From: Kiloniellaceae bacterium
GTDB taxonomy: Bacteria; Pseudomonadota; Alphaproteobacteria; Kiloniellales; Kiloniellaceae
Assembly: GCA_009377535.1 (NCBI GenBank)
Contig: WHTV01000001.1
Coordinates: 137,763-201,762, forward strand
Length of the DNA stretch: 64,000 nt
Direction: 5' to 3'
Position 1 is the first letter of the stretch. Every line of letters starts with the position of its first letter. Below are positions 51,533 through 60,941 of the stretch, in pieces. The notes under the pieces are model-generated. The model searched no databases. It was not told the DNA's origin and was given only the letters and a program-made list of their open reading frames with translations. The position numbers and the translations under genes are program-made.

Positions 51533-52513
51533 TCATCCTTGCTGCCTGCCCATGCCGCGTTGCAGGAGCACGGCCGCAATGATGATGACGCCCTGAACGG
51601 CACCGTTCAGGTAGTTGGAGATGGCGTCCGTAAGGTTCAGGATGTTTCCGATGAGCGTCAGGATCAGTGCGCCGGCGATGGTGCCGCCGATGCGGCCATA
51701 GCCGCCCTTCAGGAGGGTGCCGCCGATGATCACCGCCGCGATTGCCTCCAGCTCCCAGAGCAGCCCAGTGGTGGACGAGGCGGAGCCGAGCCGCGGCACG
51801 TAGACGATGGTTGCCAGCGCCACGCAGACTCCCTGGATCATGAAGGCGATGACCTTCACCCGGTCGGTGTTGATGGCGGAATAGCGCGCGACGTCTTCGC
51901 TCGCCCCGACCGATTGGACATGGCGGCCATAGGCGGTGTTGTTCAACACGACATAGCCGACGATCGCGGTCAGTGCGAGGATCAGCACCGGGTAGGGCAG
52001 GCCGAGGAGGTTGTCGTAGTAGACTGGCCGGTAGACGGAACGGACGTCGAAGTTCAGCGAAAGCGTGCCGCCGTCCGCGAGGTAGGTCACGAGGGAACGG
52101 TAGACGCCCATCGTGCCGAGGGTGACGATGAAGGCCTCGATGCCGCCTCGCGTGATGAGAATGCCGTTCAGCCAGCCGGCCACCAATCCGAGGACGGCCC
52201 CGAAAGCGACGCCGCAGACCACGATGACGAGCAGCTGGTCGGTGACGCCGAGCAGCAGGTTCATCACGATGATCATGGCGCCGGCGATGAAGGCGGCCAT
52301 GGAGCCGACAGAGAGATCGATGCCGCCGGAGGAGATCACGAAGGTGGCGCCCACGGCGATGATCCCGATGAAGGCGCTGCGCGTCAGGATATTGGTCAGG
52401 TTGCCGAACGATAGGAAGGCGTCGTTGATGGCGGTGCCGAGAACCATAAGCACGATGAGGGCAGCCAGGGGGCCGACCGCCTTCAAGTCGATCTTCATTC
52501 CCTGCAACGTCAT
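51533..52513 (-). CDS. sugar ABC transporter permease (RbsC-like)
   Basis: A 326-residue inner-membrane permease with about 8-10 hydrophobic segments. RbsC/AraH signatures are present: IIAVGATFVISSGGIDLSVGSMAAFIAG, GLVAGWLNGILITRGGIEAFIVTLGTMGVYR and GLLWELEAIAAVIIGGTLLKGGYGRIGGTIAGALIL. Its start overlaps the ATPase gene by 4 bases and it belongs with the binding protein 65 bases downstream. Confidence 0.93.
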   Translation of the reverse strand: MTLQGMKIDLKAVGPLAALIVLMVLGTAINDAFLSFGNLTNILTRSAFIGIIAVGATFVISSGGIDLSVGSMAAFIAGAMIIVMNLLLGVTDQLLVIVVCGVAFGAVLGLVAGWLNGILITRGGIEAFIVTLGTMGVYRSLVTYLADGGTLSLNFDVRSVYRPVYYDNLLGLPYPVLILALTAIVGYVVLNNTAYGRHVQSVGASEDVARYSAINTDRVKVIAFMIQGVCVALATIVYVPRLGSASSTTGLLWELEAIAAVIIGGTLLKGGYGRIGGTIAGALILTLIGNILNLTDAISNYLNGAVQGVIIIAAVLLQRGMGRQQG

Positions 52514-54042
52514 GCCGCCGAAGCCCCTGCTGCCGTGAGACCCGACGCATGGCGCATGATCTCTTCTTCGTTGATCGCGGCGCCTTCGAGGATCGCGGTG
52601 AGGCGCCCCGCATGCATGACAGCGACCCTGTGCGAAAGCCCGATGAGCTCCAGCAGTTCCGAGGACAGCACGATGACCGCGCAGCCCTGGGCAATCAGAT
52701 TGGCAATGAAGCCATAGATCTGCGCCTTGGCGCCGACGTCGATGCCGCGCGTCGGCTCGTCGATGATGATGATTTCCGGCTCGATTTCGAGCACCTTGGC
52801 GAGCAGCAATTTCTGCTGATTGCCTCCGGAAAGGGAGCTGGCCTTCATAGCCGGGCCGGCGGCGCGCAGATCGAAGCGTTTGGCTGCCCTATGGAAGGCC
52901 GCCCGCTCCCGGCGCTTGTCGATAAAAGGAGTCGCGAACTTGTCCAGGGCGAGGAGCGAGAAATTCCGCACCAGGTCGCTGCCGAGGAGCAGGCCCTTGC
53001 CCTTTCTGTCCTTGGTCAGGTAGGCGAGCTTGGCCGCCTTGGCCTCGGTGAGGCTGCGCAAGGAGACCGGTCTCCCGCGCAGTTCTACGCGGCCTCGCGA
53101 TACCGGGCGCAGGCCGACGATGGCCTCCATCAGCGCGGTGCGGCCGGCGCCTTGAAGGCCGGCGAAGCCGAGCACCTCGCCGCGGCGCAGAGCAAAGGAC
53201 GCCTCCAGGACCTCCGGGCCCGAAGCGAGCTCGGAGACCTGCAGCAGAACCTCGGCGTCCTCGGCCGGTGCCGCTATGTGGGGGTAGAAGTCGGTGAGCT
53301 CGCGGCCGACCATCATGCGGGCCATGTCGTCCTGGCTGATGCTGTGCGCGGGCACCGTTGCGATCACCTCGCCATCGCGCAGGACCGTGATGCGGTCGGC
53401 GATGAGCTCGACCTCGGCCAGCTTATGGGAGATGTAGACGATGCCCACGCCGGCAGCCTTCAGCCGTCCGAGAAGGGCAAACAGGGTATCGGTTTCCTGC
53501 TTTGTGAGCACCGCCGTGGGCTCGTCGAGAATCAGCACGCTGGCATTGCGCGAAGTGGCCTTGGCGATCTCGATCATCTGCTTGTCCGCGACGGGCAGGT
53601 CGCGCACCCGAGCCGTGACCGCGACGGCGCAATTCAGCCGATCGAGCAATTCCCGCGCCCTGGCTTGCATCGCCGTCCGGTCGGTGAAGGGGCCCTTGGT
53701 GATCTCGCGGCCGAGAAAGATGTTCTCCTCGACGCTGCGCAGTTCGGCCAGGTTGAAGTCCTGGTGAATGAGGACGATGCCGGCGTCTTCGGCCTCGCGC
53801 ATCTGGGCAAAGCTGACAGGCTGCCCGCCCAGCAGCACGCTGCCGGTGGTCGGCTGCACGAAGCCGGACAGAATTTTCACGAGAGTGGATTTGCCGGCCC
53901 CGTTCTCGCCCAGCAGGGCATGCACCTCGCCGGGCCGCACATCGAAGTCGACGTCGTGGAGTACCTCGACGGCACCGTAGGACTTCGTGATCCTGCGGGC
54001 TGCGAGAAGCGGCGCGTCCTGCGCAATCGGGTCCGACGCCAT
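52510..54042 (-). CDS. sugar ABC transporter ATP-binding protein (RbsA-like, two ATPase domains)
   Basis: A 510-residue fused double ATPase as in CUT2 importers. The first half has Walker A LGENGAGKSTLVKILSG, and Walker B VLILDEPTAVLT. The second half is degenerate in Walker A (FAGLQGAGRTALMEAI) but has a signature LSGGNQQKLLLAKVL and Walker B IIIIDEPTRGIDVG. The signature in the first half is weak (ATSRNASV region), as in RbsA, where it lacks the standard LSGGQ. First gene of the operon; operators lie at 54088-54126. Confidence 0.94.
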   Translation of the reverse strand: MASDPIAQDAPLLAARRITKSYGAVEVLHDVDFDVRPGEVHALLGENGAGKSTLVKILSGFVQPTTGSVLLGGQPVSFAQMREAEDAGIVLIHQDFNLAELRSVEENIFLGREITKGPFTDRTAMQARARELLDRLNCAVAVTARVRDLPVADKQMIEIAKATSRNASVLILDEPTAVLTKQETDTLFALLGRLKAAGVGIVYISHKLAEVELIADRITVLRDGEVIATVPAHSISQDDMARMMVGRELTDFYPHIAAPAEDAEVLLQVSELASGPEVLEASFALRRGEVLGFAGLQGAGRTALMEAIVGLRPVSRGRVELRGRPVSLRSLTEAKAAKLAYLTKDRKGKGLLLGSDLVRNFSLLALDKFATPFIDKRRERAAFHRAAKRFDLRAAGPAMKASSLSGGNQQKLLLAKVLEIEPEIIIIDEPTRGIDVGAKAQIYGFIANLIAQGCAVIVLSSELLELIGLSHRVAVMHAGRLTAILEGAAINEEEIMRHASGLTAAGASAA

Positions 54043-54087
54043 TCAGCCGTTCCTCCCCAGGGCGGGCGCCTTCAGGCGCTCTCTTTC

Positions 54088-54126
54088 GATGTAAACCTTT
54101 ACATCGGGAAATGTAATGCTTTACAT
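54088..54126. promoter_or_regulatory. two LacI-type operators between lacI-like and sugar transporter genes
   Basis: GATGTAAA-CC-TTTACATC (54088-54105) and ATGTAAT-GC-TTTACAT (54111-54126) share the core TGTAA-N4-TTACA, and a half site TGTAAAG follows at about 54134-54140. They lie in the 149-base divergent gap, 46 bases before the transporter start and 66 before the regulator start. Fits repression of both genes by the LacI-family protein. Confidence 0.75.
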
Positions 54127-54191
54127 GACTCCTTGTAAAGTCATGATCGCTTCAAGGTATCCGGGCAGGCAGCAGGGCGTGGCGCGGCGTA

Positions 54192-55211
54192 ATGAAACGA
54201 CCAACCATCGATGACGTGGCACAGTTGGCGGGCGTTTCGACGGCCACGGTCAGCCGCACCCTGCACAATCCGGAGGTCGTCTCCGAAACGGCGCGCAACG
54301 CCGTTCTGGAGGCGGTGAAGCGCACCGGCTACACCCAGAATGCGGCGGCGCAGATCCTGCGGCAGCGGCGCGCCCGGGCGGTGCTGGTCCTGGTGCCCGA
54401 CATCGGCAATATCTTCTTCTCGGAGATCCTGGCCGGCATCGAGCGCATCGCGTCGGCCGCCGGCCTGACGATCCTCATCGGCGATACGGCGAACGACGTG
54501 CGCCGCGAGGAGGACTTCCTGCGCTACTTGAGGAACGGCCGGGCCGACGGCGTTCTGCTGCTGAACGGTCGGCTTCCGCCGTCGGTCATGGCGAGTCTGC
54601 ACGAACGCGCAAGCCCGCCGCCCCCGATGGTGACGATCTCGGAGGCCCTCGACCACCAGGTCGTCCCTCATGTCGGCATCGACAACGTGGCTGCGGCGGA
54701 GATCGCCGTGCGCCACCTTCTCGACCTGGGACACCGGCAGATCGCCCACCTCTGCGGCCCGGCGGAAAACATCCTCACCCGTCAGCGGCTGGCCGGCTAC
54801 CGGAAGGCAATGGCGGCCGCCGGCCTCCCCGAGACCAGCCAAAGCCTGCTGGCAGGCGACTTCACGGCGGAGAGCGGCGGGCGTGCGGCCGCGCAGCTGC
54901 TCGGGATGGCGCCGCGGCCAAGCGCCATCTTCTGCAGCAACGACGAGATGGCGATGGGCCTTATTTCGGTGCTTCACTCCAGGGGTGTGGAGGTGCCCAA
55001 GGACCTCTCGGTGGTCGGCTTCGACGACATCGTGTTCGCGAAGACCTACATTCCGGCCCTGACGACCATCCATCAGCCGCGGCTCAGCATCGGTGAGTGC
55101 GCCATGACCATCCTGTTGGCACAGCTCGACGGCACCGCCGGGAGTGAACGGAGCCAAACGCTGCTCGATGCTCAGTTGATCGTTCGCGAGAGCACCGCCA
55201 CTCGGCTCTAA
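54192..55211 (+). CDS. LacI-family transcriptional regulator
   Basis: A 339-residue repressor. HTH at the N-terminus: MKRPTIDDVAQLAGVSTATVSRTLHNPEVVSETARNAV, hinge helix, then a periplasmic-binding-like effector domain (about 60-335) with PDIGNIFFSEILAGIE and the closing FDDIVFAKTYIPALTTIHQP. Divergent from the CUT2 transporter operon, with operators in the gap, and tail to tail with the ribokinase-like gene (3-base overlap). The inducer is probably the sugar carried by the transporter. Confidence 0.94.
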   Translation: MKRPTIDDVAQLAGVSTATVSRTLHNPEVVSETARNAVLEAVKRTGYTQNAAAQILRQRRARAVLVLVPDIGNIFFSEILAGIERIASAAGLTILIGDTANDVRREEDFLRYLRNGRADGVLLLNGRLPPSVMASLHERASPPPPMVTISEALDHQVVPHVGIDNVAAAEIAVRHLLDLGHRQIAHLCGPAENILTRQRLAGYRKAMAAAGLPETSQSLLAGDFTAESGGRAAAQLLGMAPRPSAIFCSNDEMAMGLISVLHSRGVEVPKDLSVVGFDDIVFAKTYIPALTTIHQPRLSIGECAMTILLAQLDGTAGSERSQTLLDAQLIVRESTATRL

Positions 55212-56143
55212 CTTGCCAGGACCGCTTCCACTTCCTCCAGGCTGGGCATGGAGGGCGCCGTGCCCGGTCGGGTGACCGAGATGCCGGCGACCGCGTTGGC
55301 GAAGCGGACCGCGTCCAGAGGCGCCAGGCCGCGCGACAGGGCGACGGCCAGCCCGCCGTTGAAGGCGTCTCCCGCGCCGGTGGTCTCCACGACCTCGCCG
55401 ACCGTGATCGCCGGAACATGCTCGGAGCTTGCCGTGTCATGGAAGAGCGCGCCTTTCTCTCCCAGCGTGATGACCGCGGCGCCGACCCCCTTGGCCAGCA
55501 GGCGGTCGGCCGCCCGGCGGGCGTCGTCAAGGCTTTCGACCTTCGTGCCGGTCAGTCCCTCGGCCTCGGTCTCGTTCGGGGTGATGTAGTCCGAGAGGGC
55601 AAAGAGGGAGTCCGGCAGCTCGGCGGCCGGCGCCGGGTTGAGGATGGTGGTGACCCCGGCCGCGCGGGCGATCTCCAGCGCGCGCAGGGCGGCATCGATC
55701 GGCTGTTCGAGCTGGGTGACAAAAACACCGGCGCTGCGGATGAGCTCCGCCTGGGCCTCGATATCGGCCGGCGAGATCAGGGTCGCGGCGCCGGGGCAGA
55801 CGATGATGGCGTTGTTGCCGGTCGCCTCCTCGATGAAGATGTATGCCGCGCCCGTGTAGCTTTCCGGCGTCTCGATGACGGCCGGTGTCACGCCGGCGTC
55901 CCGCCAGGTCCGCATCGCCATGTCGGCGAAGGCGTCGCGCCCGAGCCGCGTGATGAAGCTGACCTCTGCCGCCAGACGGCCGGCGGCGACGGCCTGATTG
56001 GAACCCTTGCCGCCGGGGCCGAGCACGAACTGCTTGCCAAGGATGGTCTCCCCAAGCCGCGGCTGCCGCGCGGCGCGGTAGGAGGTGTCGGCCACGAAGA
56101 CGCCGAGGATGACGACCGGCTTGTGCTTGCCCATGGCGTTCAT
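55208..56143 (-). CDS. rbsK: ribokinase-like PfkB-family sugar kinase
   Basis: A 311-residue ATP-dependent sugar kinase. PfkB motifs: VLGPGGKGSNQAVAAGRLAAEVSFITRLGRDAFADMA (GG-K-x-N substrate site, about residues 38-50) and the second signature VETTGAGDAFNGGLAVAL with the catalytic Asp (about residue 255). The exact substrate is uncertain because of the FucU-type partner. ATG at 56141-56143 overlaps the FucU-like stop by 4 bases (ATGA), so the two are coupled. Confidence 0.88.
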   Translation of the reverse strand: MNAMGKHKPVVILGVFVADTSYRAARQPRLGETILGKQFVLGPGGKGSNQAVAAGRLAAEVSFITRLGRDAFADMAMRTWRDAGVTPAVIETPESYTGAAYIFIEEATGNNAIIVCPGAATLISPADIEAQAELIRSAGVFVTQLEQPIDAALRALEIARAAGVTTILNPAPAAELPDSLFALSDYITPNETEAEGLTGTKVESLDDARRAADRLLAKGVGAAVITLGEKGALFHDTASSEHVPAITVGEVVETTGAGDAFNGGLAVALSRGLAPLDAVRFANAVAGISVTRPGTAPSMPSLEEVEAVLAS

Positions 56144-56595
56144 GCCGCATCCGGCGGAATGACACCCTTGCGGAACGCAAAACAGCCGTAGAAGCGGCGC
56201 TCGCCGGTCTGGATGACGCAGTAGGCCTGTTTGGCGCGTTCGTAGAAGGCGTTGCGCTCGATCGAGACCATCGGCCAGGAACGGCCCTCGGCGGCGTCGA
56301 TCGCTTGCTGCACCTCCTGCTGGACCGGTGGGATTTCGGTCGGGGCGCCGACGATCTCCATCCGCGCCGCCGCATCGTCGACGAAGCTGTCGAGCGGCAT
56401 GACCGAAAGCACCGCTGCGGCCGCCTCGGCGGCGCTGACGTTGTCTATGCGCAGCAACTCGCCGAGGCAGGTCTCCCGCGCCACCGAGTCCGAGGGGAAG
56501 TTGGTGTCGGCGATGATCAGGTCGTCGCCGTGTCCCATCGCCCGCAGCGCATAGAGAACATCGGCATTGAGCAGCGGGCTTATCCCTTTCAGCAT
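56140..56595 (-). CDS. fucU: RbsD/FucU-family sugar mutarotase, closer to FucU
   Basis: A 151-residue mutarotase interconverting alpha and beta anomers of a sugar. The family start MLKGISPLLNADVLYALRAMGHGDDLIIADTNFPSD carries the catalytic His (H22) of MGHGD. The length, the ADTNFP form and the end FYGCFAFRKGVI match FucU (L-fucose mutarotase) better than RbsD. It lies between the ATPase gene (54 bases away) and the kinase gene. A sugar that exists mostly as a ring is expected. Confidence 0.88.
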   Translation of the reverse strand: MLKGISPLLNADVLYALRAMGHGDDLIIADTNFPSDSVARETCLGELLRIDNVSAAEAAAAVLSVMPLDSFVDDAAARMEIVGAPTEIPPVQQEVQQAIDAAEGRSWPMVSIERNAFYERAKQAYCVIQTGERRFYGCFAFRKGVIPPDAA

Positions 56596-56648
56596 TGGCT
56601 TCCTCGATTCTTCGCGATCGACAGGCGCGGTCGGCTCGCCACGAGCGG

Positions 56649-57701
56649 CTAGATCCGCTGGCCGGTCTCGGCATTGAACAGATGCACGTGATCGACTCGG
56701 GGGCGCAGATGCACGGTGTCACCGGGTTTGAAGTCGTGGCGTTCGCGGAACAGGGCGACGATCTCGCTTTCGCCGAAGCGCAGGAACACCAGGGTCTCCG
56801 AGCCCGTCGGCTCGACCACCGCGATGCGCGCCGGAACGCCCTCCGGCGACAGCTCGAGGTGCTCGGGCCGGATGCCGAAGAAGACCGCTTCACCCTTCGC
56901 GGCGGCATGGTTTCCGGCGACCGCCAGACGGGAGCCGTTGATCTCGACAGCGCCGCCGTCGGCGACGGTGCCCTTCAGCAGATTCATGGCGGGAGAACCG
57001 ATGAAGCCGGCAACGAAGGTGTTGGCCGGGCGATCGAAGAGCTCCAGGGGCGCGCCGATCTGCTCGATCCGGCCGTCCTGCAGGACCACGATCTTGTCGG
57101 CCATGGTCATCGCCTCGACCTGGTCGTGGGTGACATAAACCGTGGTGGTCCTCAGGCGCTGGTGCAGCTCCTTGATTTCCGTGCGCATCTGCACCCTGAG
57201 CTTGGCATCGAGGTTGGACAGCGGCTCGTCGAAGAGGAAGACCTGCGGATCGCGCACGATCGCGCGTCCCATTGCCACACGCTGGCGCTGGCCGCCGGAA
57301 AGCTGGCGCGGATAGCGGTCGAGCAGGGAGGCGAGGCCGAGGATCCCGGCGGCGCGGTTCACGCGCTCGGCGACGACGGCGCGATCCATTTTGCGCAGCC
57401 GCAAGGAGAAGGCCATGTTGTCCCTGACCTTCATGTGCGGGTAGAGCGCGTAGTTCTGGAACACCATCGCGATGTCGCGCTCTGAAGGCGGCAGGTTGTT
57501 TACGACGCGCGCGCCGATGGCGATAGTGCCGGCGCTGATGCTTTCCAGGCCGGCGATCATGCGCAGCAAGGTGGACTTGCCGCAGCCCGAGGGCCCGACC
57601 AGCACCACGAACTCGCCGTCCGCAATGTCAATGTCGACGCCGTGGATGATCTCCACCGCCCCGAAGGCCTTGCGGACTTTGCGAACCTGGACCTGCGCCA
57701 T
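56649..57701 (-). CDS. CUT1-type sugar ABC transporter ATP-binding protein
   Basis: A 350-residue ATPase of the MalK/UgpC group. Walker [18 protein letters not shown], signature [23 protein letters not shown], Walker [17 protein letters not shown]-loop [13 protein letters not shown], and a C-terminal TOBE regulatory domain (about 240-350, [12 protein letters not shown]). ATG at 57699-57701 follows GGGGAGG. It must serve the permeases on the other strand at 59807 and 60942, since no other ATPase gene for them is present. Confidence 0.93.
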   Translation of the reverse strand: MAQVQVRKVRKAFGAVEIIHGVDIDIADGEFVVLVGPSGCGKSTLLRMIAGLESISAGTIAIGARVVNNLPPSERDIAMVFQNYALYPHMKVRDNMAFSLRLRKMDRAVVAERVNRAAGILGLASLLDRYPRQLSGGQRQRVAMGRAIVRDPQVFLFDEPLSNLDAKLRVQMRTEIKELHQRLRTTTVYVTHDQVEAMTMADKIVVLQDGRIEQIGAPLELFDRPANTFVAGFIGSPAMNLLKGTVADGGAVEINGSRLAVAGNHAAAKGEAVFFGIRPEHLELSPEGVPARIAVVEPTGSETLVFLRFGESEIVALFRERHDFKPGDTVHLRPRVDHVHLFNAETGQRI

Positions 57702-58043
57702 AAAACCTCCCCACCACCCTCCTGCCGGGGCCCTGCCTAGCGGTGAAAGAACAGACGAGGCGGCGTGCGATGTCAATTGCTAAGGCGCCGTCTGCGCGAT
57801 GTGACGAGCTGTCGGCGGGCCGATCAATGACCCAAGCGGCTCAGTTGACAGCGGACAAACTTGCCGCATACTCGATGAGCATCGGTTCCGAGGCGAACGG
57901 GTTGGGGATCGGACACTCAGGGCGAAGCAGGCAGAGTTGAAGGGGTTGCCGGGCTTCATTCTCCTCGGCCGAGTCGGGAAAATGCCACAGCAAGTGGCGC
58001 GCGGCCCAAAAGAGCCGGCTATCTTTGTAGGGAGGATTCATCC
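57702..58043. other. 342-base divergent intergenic region
   Basis: Separates the minus-strand ATPase-mutarotase-kinase genes from the plus-strand binding protein operon. Besides the promoter at 57845-57872 and an adjoining palindrome, it has two direct GCGATGT(C/G)A motifs near 57766 and 57797 and a strong GGGAGGA ribosome binding site just before the binding protein ATG. No LacI-type TGTAA-N4-TTACA operator occurs here. Confidence 0.6.
57845..57884 (+). promoter_or_regulatory. putative promoter and palindrome for the binding-protein operon
   Basis: TTGACA (57845-57850), 16 bases, CATACT (57867-57872, four of six). Immediately downstream, where transcription would start, CGATG-AG-CATCG (57873-57884) is a perfect palindrome, a natural repressor site. 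The leader would be about 165 bases. Confidence 0.5.
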
Positions 58044-59711
58044 ATGAAATCGCACGTCTACCAGCGGCTCCTCGCCATGCAGGCAAGCCGCCGCAATGTT
58101 CTCAAAGGCGCTGTCGGCGCCGGCGCCCTGGCGCTCGGCTCTGCCTCCGGTCTCGCCACGCTGGTCCCGCGTGCCTCGGCGCAGGGCAGCCTGCGGGCAG
58201 AGATGCTGAAGATTCCCGGCGTCGGCGCGGGGTCGCCAACCGACGCCGACTGGCAGAAGGTCGGCGAGCTTTGTCTCGGCGGCACCAAGGCTACCGTGCA
58301 GGAAGGCGAGTTTGCGGGTGTTCAGCTCACCTTCATGGGGCTCAACAATCAGAACCTGCACAACTTCCTGTTCCGCGGTTTCCTGAAGCCTTGGGAAGCC
58401 TATACCGGCGCCCGGATCAACTGGATCGACCTCGCGCAGGCCGACTACAATGCGCGCCTCCAGCAGTCCATCGCCACCGGTACGGTCGACTTCGACATCC
58501 TCCAGATGGGCGCACCCTTCGAAGGGGATGTCTGCGGCAAGGGCCTGGCCTCCGTCATGCCCGATTGGGTCCGCGACCTGATCGAGATGGACGACTATGT
58601 CGGCTATCTGAAGGAGCCGGTCGGCACCTGGGATGGCAAGACTTACCGCATCTCCATCGACGGCGACTGCCACAACTTCAACTACCGTACCGATTACTTC
58701 GAGAACGAAGACTTTGCCAAGGCCTGGAAGGACGAGGGCCATGCAGGCGACTGGGCCGTGCCGACCACCTGGCAGCAGGTGCAGGAGGTCACCAAGTTCC
58801 TGAAGGGCAAGACCATCGACGGCTTCCCGGCGAACGGCTACCTCGATCCCTTGAAGGGCTGGGGCGGCTTCGGCTTCTATTTTCTCGCCAGCCGCGCGAC
58901 CGCCTACGCCAAGCACCCGGACGATTCGGCCTGGCTGTTCGACCCCGACACCATGAAGCCGCGGGTGAACAACGAGGCCTGGGTGCGTGCCATCCAGGAC
59001 GTGCTCGACGTGATGGACGCGCAGCCGCCCGACCAGATCAATGCGGACCCGGGGACCACCGGCTTCCAGCAGTTCCTCGCCGGCACTGGCTCCATGCTGT
59101 CCTGGTGGGGCGATATCGGCTCCAGCGCCAAGACCTCCGATTCCTCGATCGTCGGCGACGTCATCGGCTTTTCGACCCTGCCGGGCTCCGACGACGTCTG
59201 GAATCACAAGGCCGGCAAGTGGGAAACCCTGTCGAGCGGGCCCAACTTCGCGCCGAACATGGCCTACATCGGCTGGGGCGTCTACGTCATGGCGCGGGTC
59301 GACAGCGACAGCAAGAAGCAGAAGGCGGCCTGGTCGGCGGCGGCCCACCTCGGCGGCAAGGACATCTCGCTGTGGTGCGCGGCCTATCCTTCGGGCTTCC
59401 AGCCCTATCGCAATAGCCACTTCAACATTCCCGAATGGGTCGAGGCCGGCTACGACGAGGCCTTCATCGACGACTACCTCTCCTCGGAAGCGGATTCCTA
59501 CAACCATCCCAATGCCGCGATCGAGCCGCGCATTCCTGGCATCTTCCAGTACTACTCGGTCGCCGAGGACGAGCTCGCCAAGACCTATGCCGGCCAGTAC
59601 GCTTCGGCGCAGGAAGGCGCCGACAAAATCGCCGAAGCCTGGGAGCGGATCACCGACCAGATCGGCCGCGACAACCAGATCAAGCTCTATAAGGCTTCGC
59701 TCGGGATCTAG
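58044..59711 (+). CDS. Tat-exported CUT1-type solute-binding protein
   Basis: A 555-residue extracellular solute-binding protein. The N-terminus has a twin-arginine signal (SRRNVLKGAVGAGALALGSASGLATLV, cleavage near ASA-QG), so export folded through Tat is predicted. The mature part has the large-sugar-binder pattern: GVQLTFMGLNNQNLHNFLFRGF, FKPWEAYTGARINWIDL-type segment, PNFAPNMAYIGWGVYVMARV and many Trp residues. ATG 58044 follows GGGAGGA. First gene of the operon with both permeases, an aldo/keto reductase and a lactonase. Confidence 0.92.
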   Translation: MKSHVYQRLLAMQASRRNVLKGAVGAGALALGSASGLATLVPRASAQGSLRAEMLKIPGVGAGSPTDADWQKVGELCLGGTKATVQEGEFAGVQLTFMGLNNQNLHNFLFRGFLKPWEAYTGARINWIDLAQADYNARLQQSIATGTVDFDILQMGAPFEGDVCGKGLASVMPDWVRDLIEMDDYVGYLKEPVGTWDGKTYRISIDGDCHNFNYRTDYFENEDFAKAWKDEGHAGDWAVPTTWQQVQEVTKFLKGKTIDGFPANGYLDPLKGWGGFGFYFLASRATAYAKHPDDSAWLFDPDTMKPRVNNEAWVRAIQDVLDVMDAQPPDQINADPGTTGFQQFLAGTGSMLSWWGDIGSSAKTSDSSIVGDVIGFSTLPGSDDVWNHKAGKWETLSSGPNFAPNMAYIGWGVYVMARVDSDSKKQKAAWSAAAHLGGKDISLWCAAYPSGFQPYRNSHFNIPEWVEAGYDEAFIDDYLSSEADSYNHPNAAIEPRIPGIFQYYSVAEDELAKTYAGQYASAQEGADKIAEAWERITDQIGRDNQIKLYKASLGI

Positions 59712-59741
59712 GCGGGCGGGACTACCCCCGGCAGATGCAAC

Positions 59742-59768
59742 GGACCGGCGGCAGGCAGCCGCTGGTCC
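59742..59768 (+). other. intercistronic hairpin between binding protein and permease genes
   Basis: GGACCGGCGGC (59742-59752) pairs with GCCGCTGGTCC (59758-59768) with one mismatch over loop AGGCA. It lies 30 bases after the binding protein stop. Such stems in ABC operons stabilise the binding-protein message or reduce read-through, giving more binding protein than permease; partial termination is possible. Confidence 0.55.
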
Positions 59769-59806
59769 GATTCTTCACTTGCTAGCTCGAACCGGTCAGC
59801 CGCCCC

Positions 59807-60937
59807 ATGCAGGACGTTTCGCCAAGTCATAGCGAGCTCGACGACATCGTCGCTGCAGAGCCGGCGCTGGAAAACCGCGGGCGTTGGGGTGTCCTCGTGC
59901 TGGCGGGCGGGACCTTCGTCCTCGTCTCGACCTTTGCCATCCAGCTTCTCCATGCCAACGGCAGCATTGCCTTCGGCTTCGACACCTGGCGGCCGGTCGT
60001 CTATGCCTATCTCGTCTGGGCGGTGAGCCTCGGAGCCTCCCAGGTGCTGCGCCGCGGCCAGGCCGGCTCCAGGGCGCTGTTCGTGCTGCCGGCGGTGCTG
60101 TTCATCGCCGCCATGGTCATCTTCCCGCTGACCTTCGGGCTCTACATCTCCTTCACCGACTGGAACCTCTCCTCCTTCGAAGGCCGCAAGTTCAACGGTC
60201 TGGACAACCTGCGCCAGATGATGAGCGACGTCTTCTATTGGAACGCCCTGTTGAACATGCTGTGGTACAGCCTGGCGGTGCTGGTGGAGTACGCCATCGC
60301 CTTCGGCCTGGCGCTGCTGCTGCACGCCGAGATCCGCGCGCGCAAATTCTTCCGGGTGGTTTTCCTGCTGCCGCTCATGCTGTCGCCGGTGGCGGTCAGC
60401 TGGATGGTCGGCAAGTCGATGATGGAGATCCGCTTCGGGCCGCTGGCCAATCTCGCCCGCTGGCTTGGATGGGAAACGCCGATCTTCTTCAGCGATCCCT
60501 GGCTGGCCAAGGCATCCATCATGGTCATGGATGCCTGGACCTTCATTCCCTTGATGATGATCATGCTGCTGGCCGGGCTGCAGACTCTGCCCAAGGAGGT
60601 CATGGAGGCCGCCAAGGTTGACGGCGCCACCGCCTGGCAGACCTTCTGGAAGATCGTCTTCCCGCTGACCCTGCCGGTGTCGATCACCGCCATCATGATC
60701 CGCATCATCTTCAAGCTGAAGCTGGCCGACATCATCATCAACGTCACCTCCGGCGGGCCCGGCGGTGCCACCGACTCGGTGACCAGCTTCATCTTCCGCG
60801 AATACCGCGACCGCTCCAACGTCGGCTACGGCACGCTGCTTGCGATGGTCTACCTCGTGATCATCGTCGTCGCGCTGACGACCCTGTTGAACCTGCTGGG
60901 GCGCTGGATGCGCGGCTACGGTCAGGAGGAATCTTAG
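59807..60937 (+). CDS. sugar ABC transporter permease (MalF/UgpA-like)
   Basis: A 376-residue inner-membrane permease. Two extra hydrophobic segments at about 30-82 precede the usual six-helix core. The cytoplasmic EAA loop is EAAKVDGATAWQTFWKIVFPLTLP (about 265-290), which docks to the ATPase. Tandem with the second permease (4 bases apart). Confidence 0.92.
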   Translation: MQDVSPSHSELDDIVAAEPALENRGRWGVLVLAGGTFVLVSTFAIQLLHANGSIAFGFDTWRPVVYAYLVWAVSLGASQVLRRGQAGSRALFVLPAVLFIAAMVIFPLTFGLYISFTDWNLSSFEGRKFNGLDNLRQMMSDVFYWNALLNMLWYSLAVLVEYAIAFGLALLLHAEIRARKFFRVVFLLPLMLSPVAVSWMVGKSMMEIRFGPLANLARWLGWETPIFFSDPWLAKASIMVMDAWTFIPLMMIMLLAGLQTLPKEVMEAAKVDGATAWQTFWKIVFPLTLPVSITAIMIRIIFKLKLADIIINVTSGGPGGATDSVTSFIFREYRDRSNVGYGTLLAMVYLVIIVVALTTLLNLLGRWMRGYGQEES

Positions 60938-60941
60938 AGCC

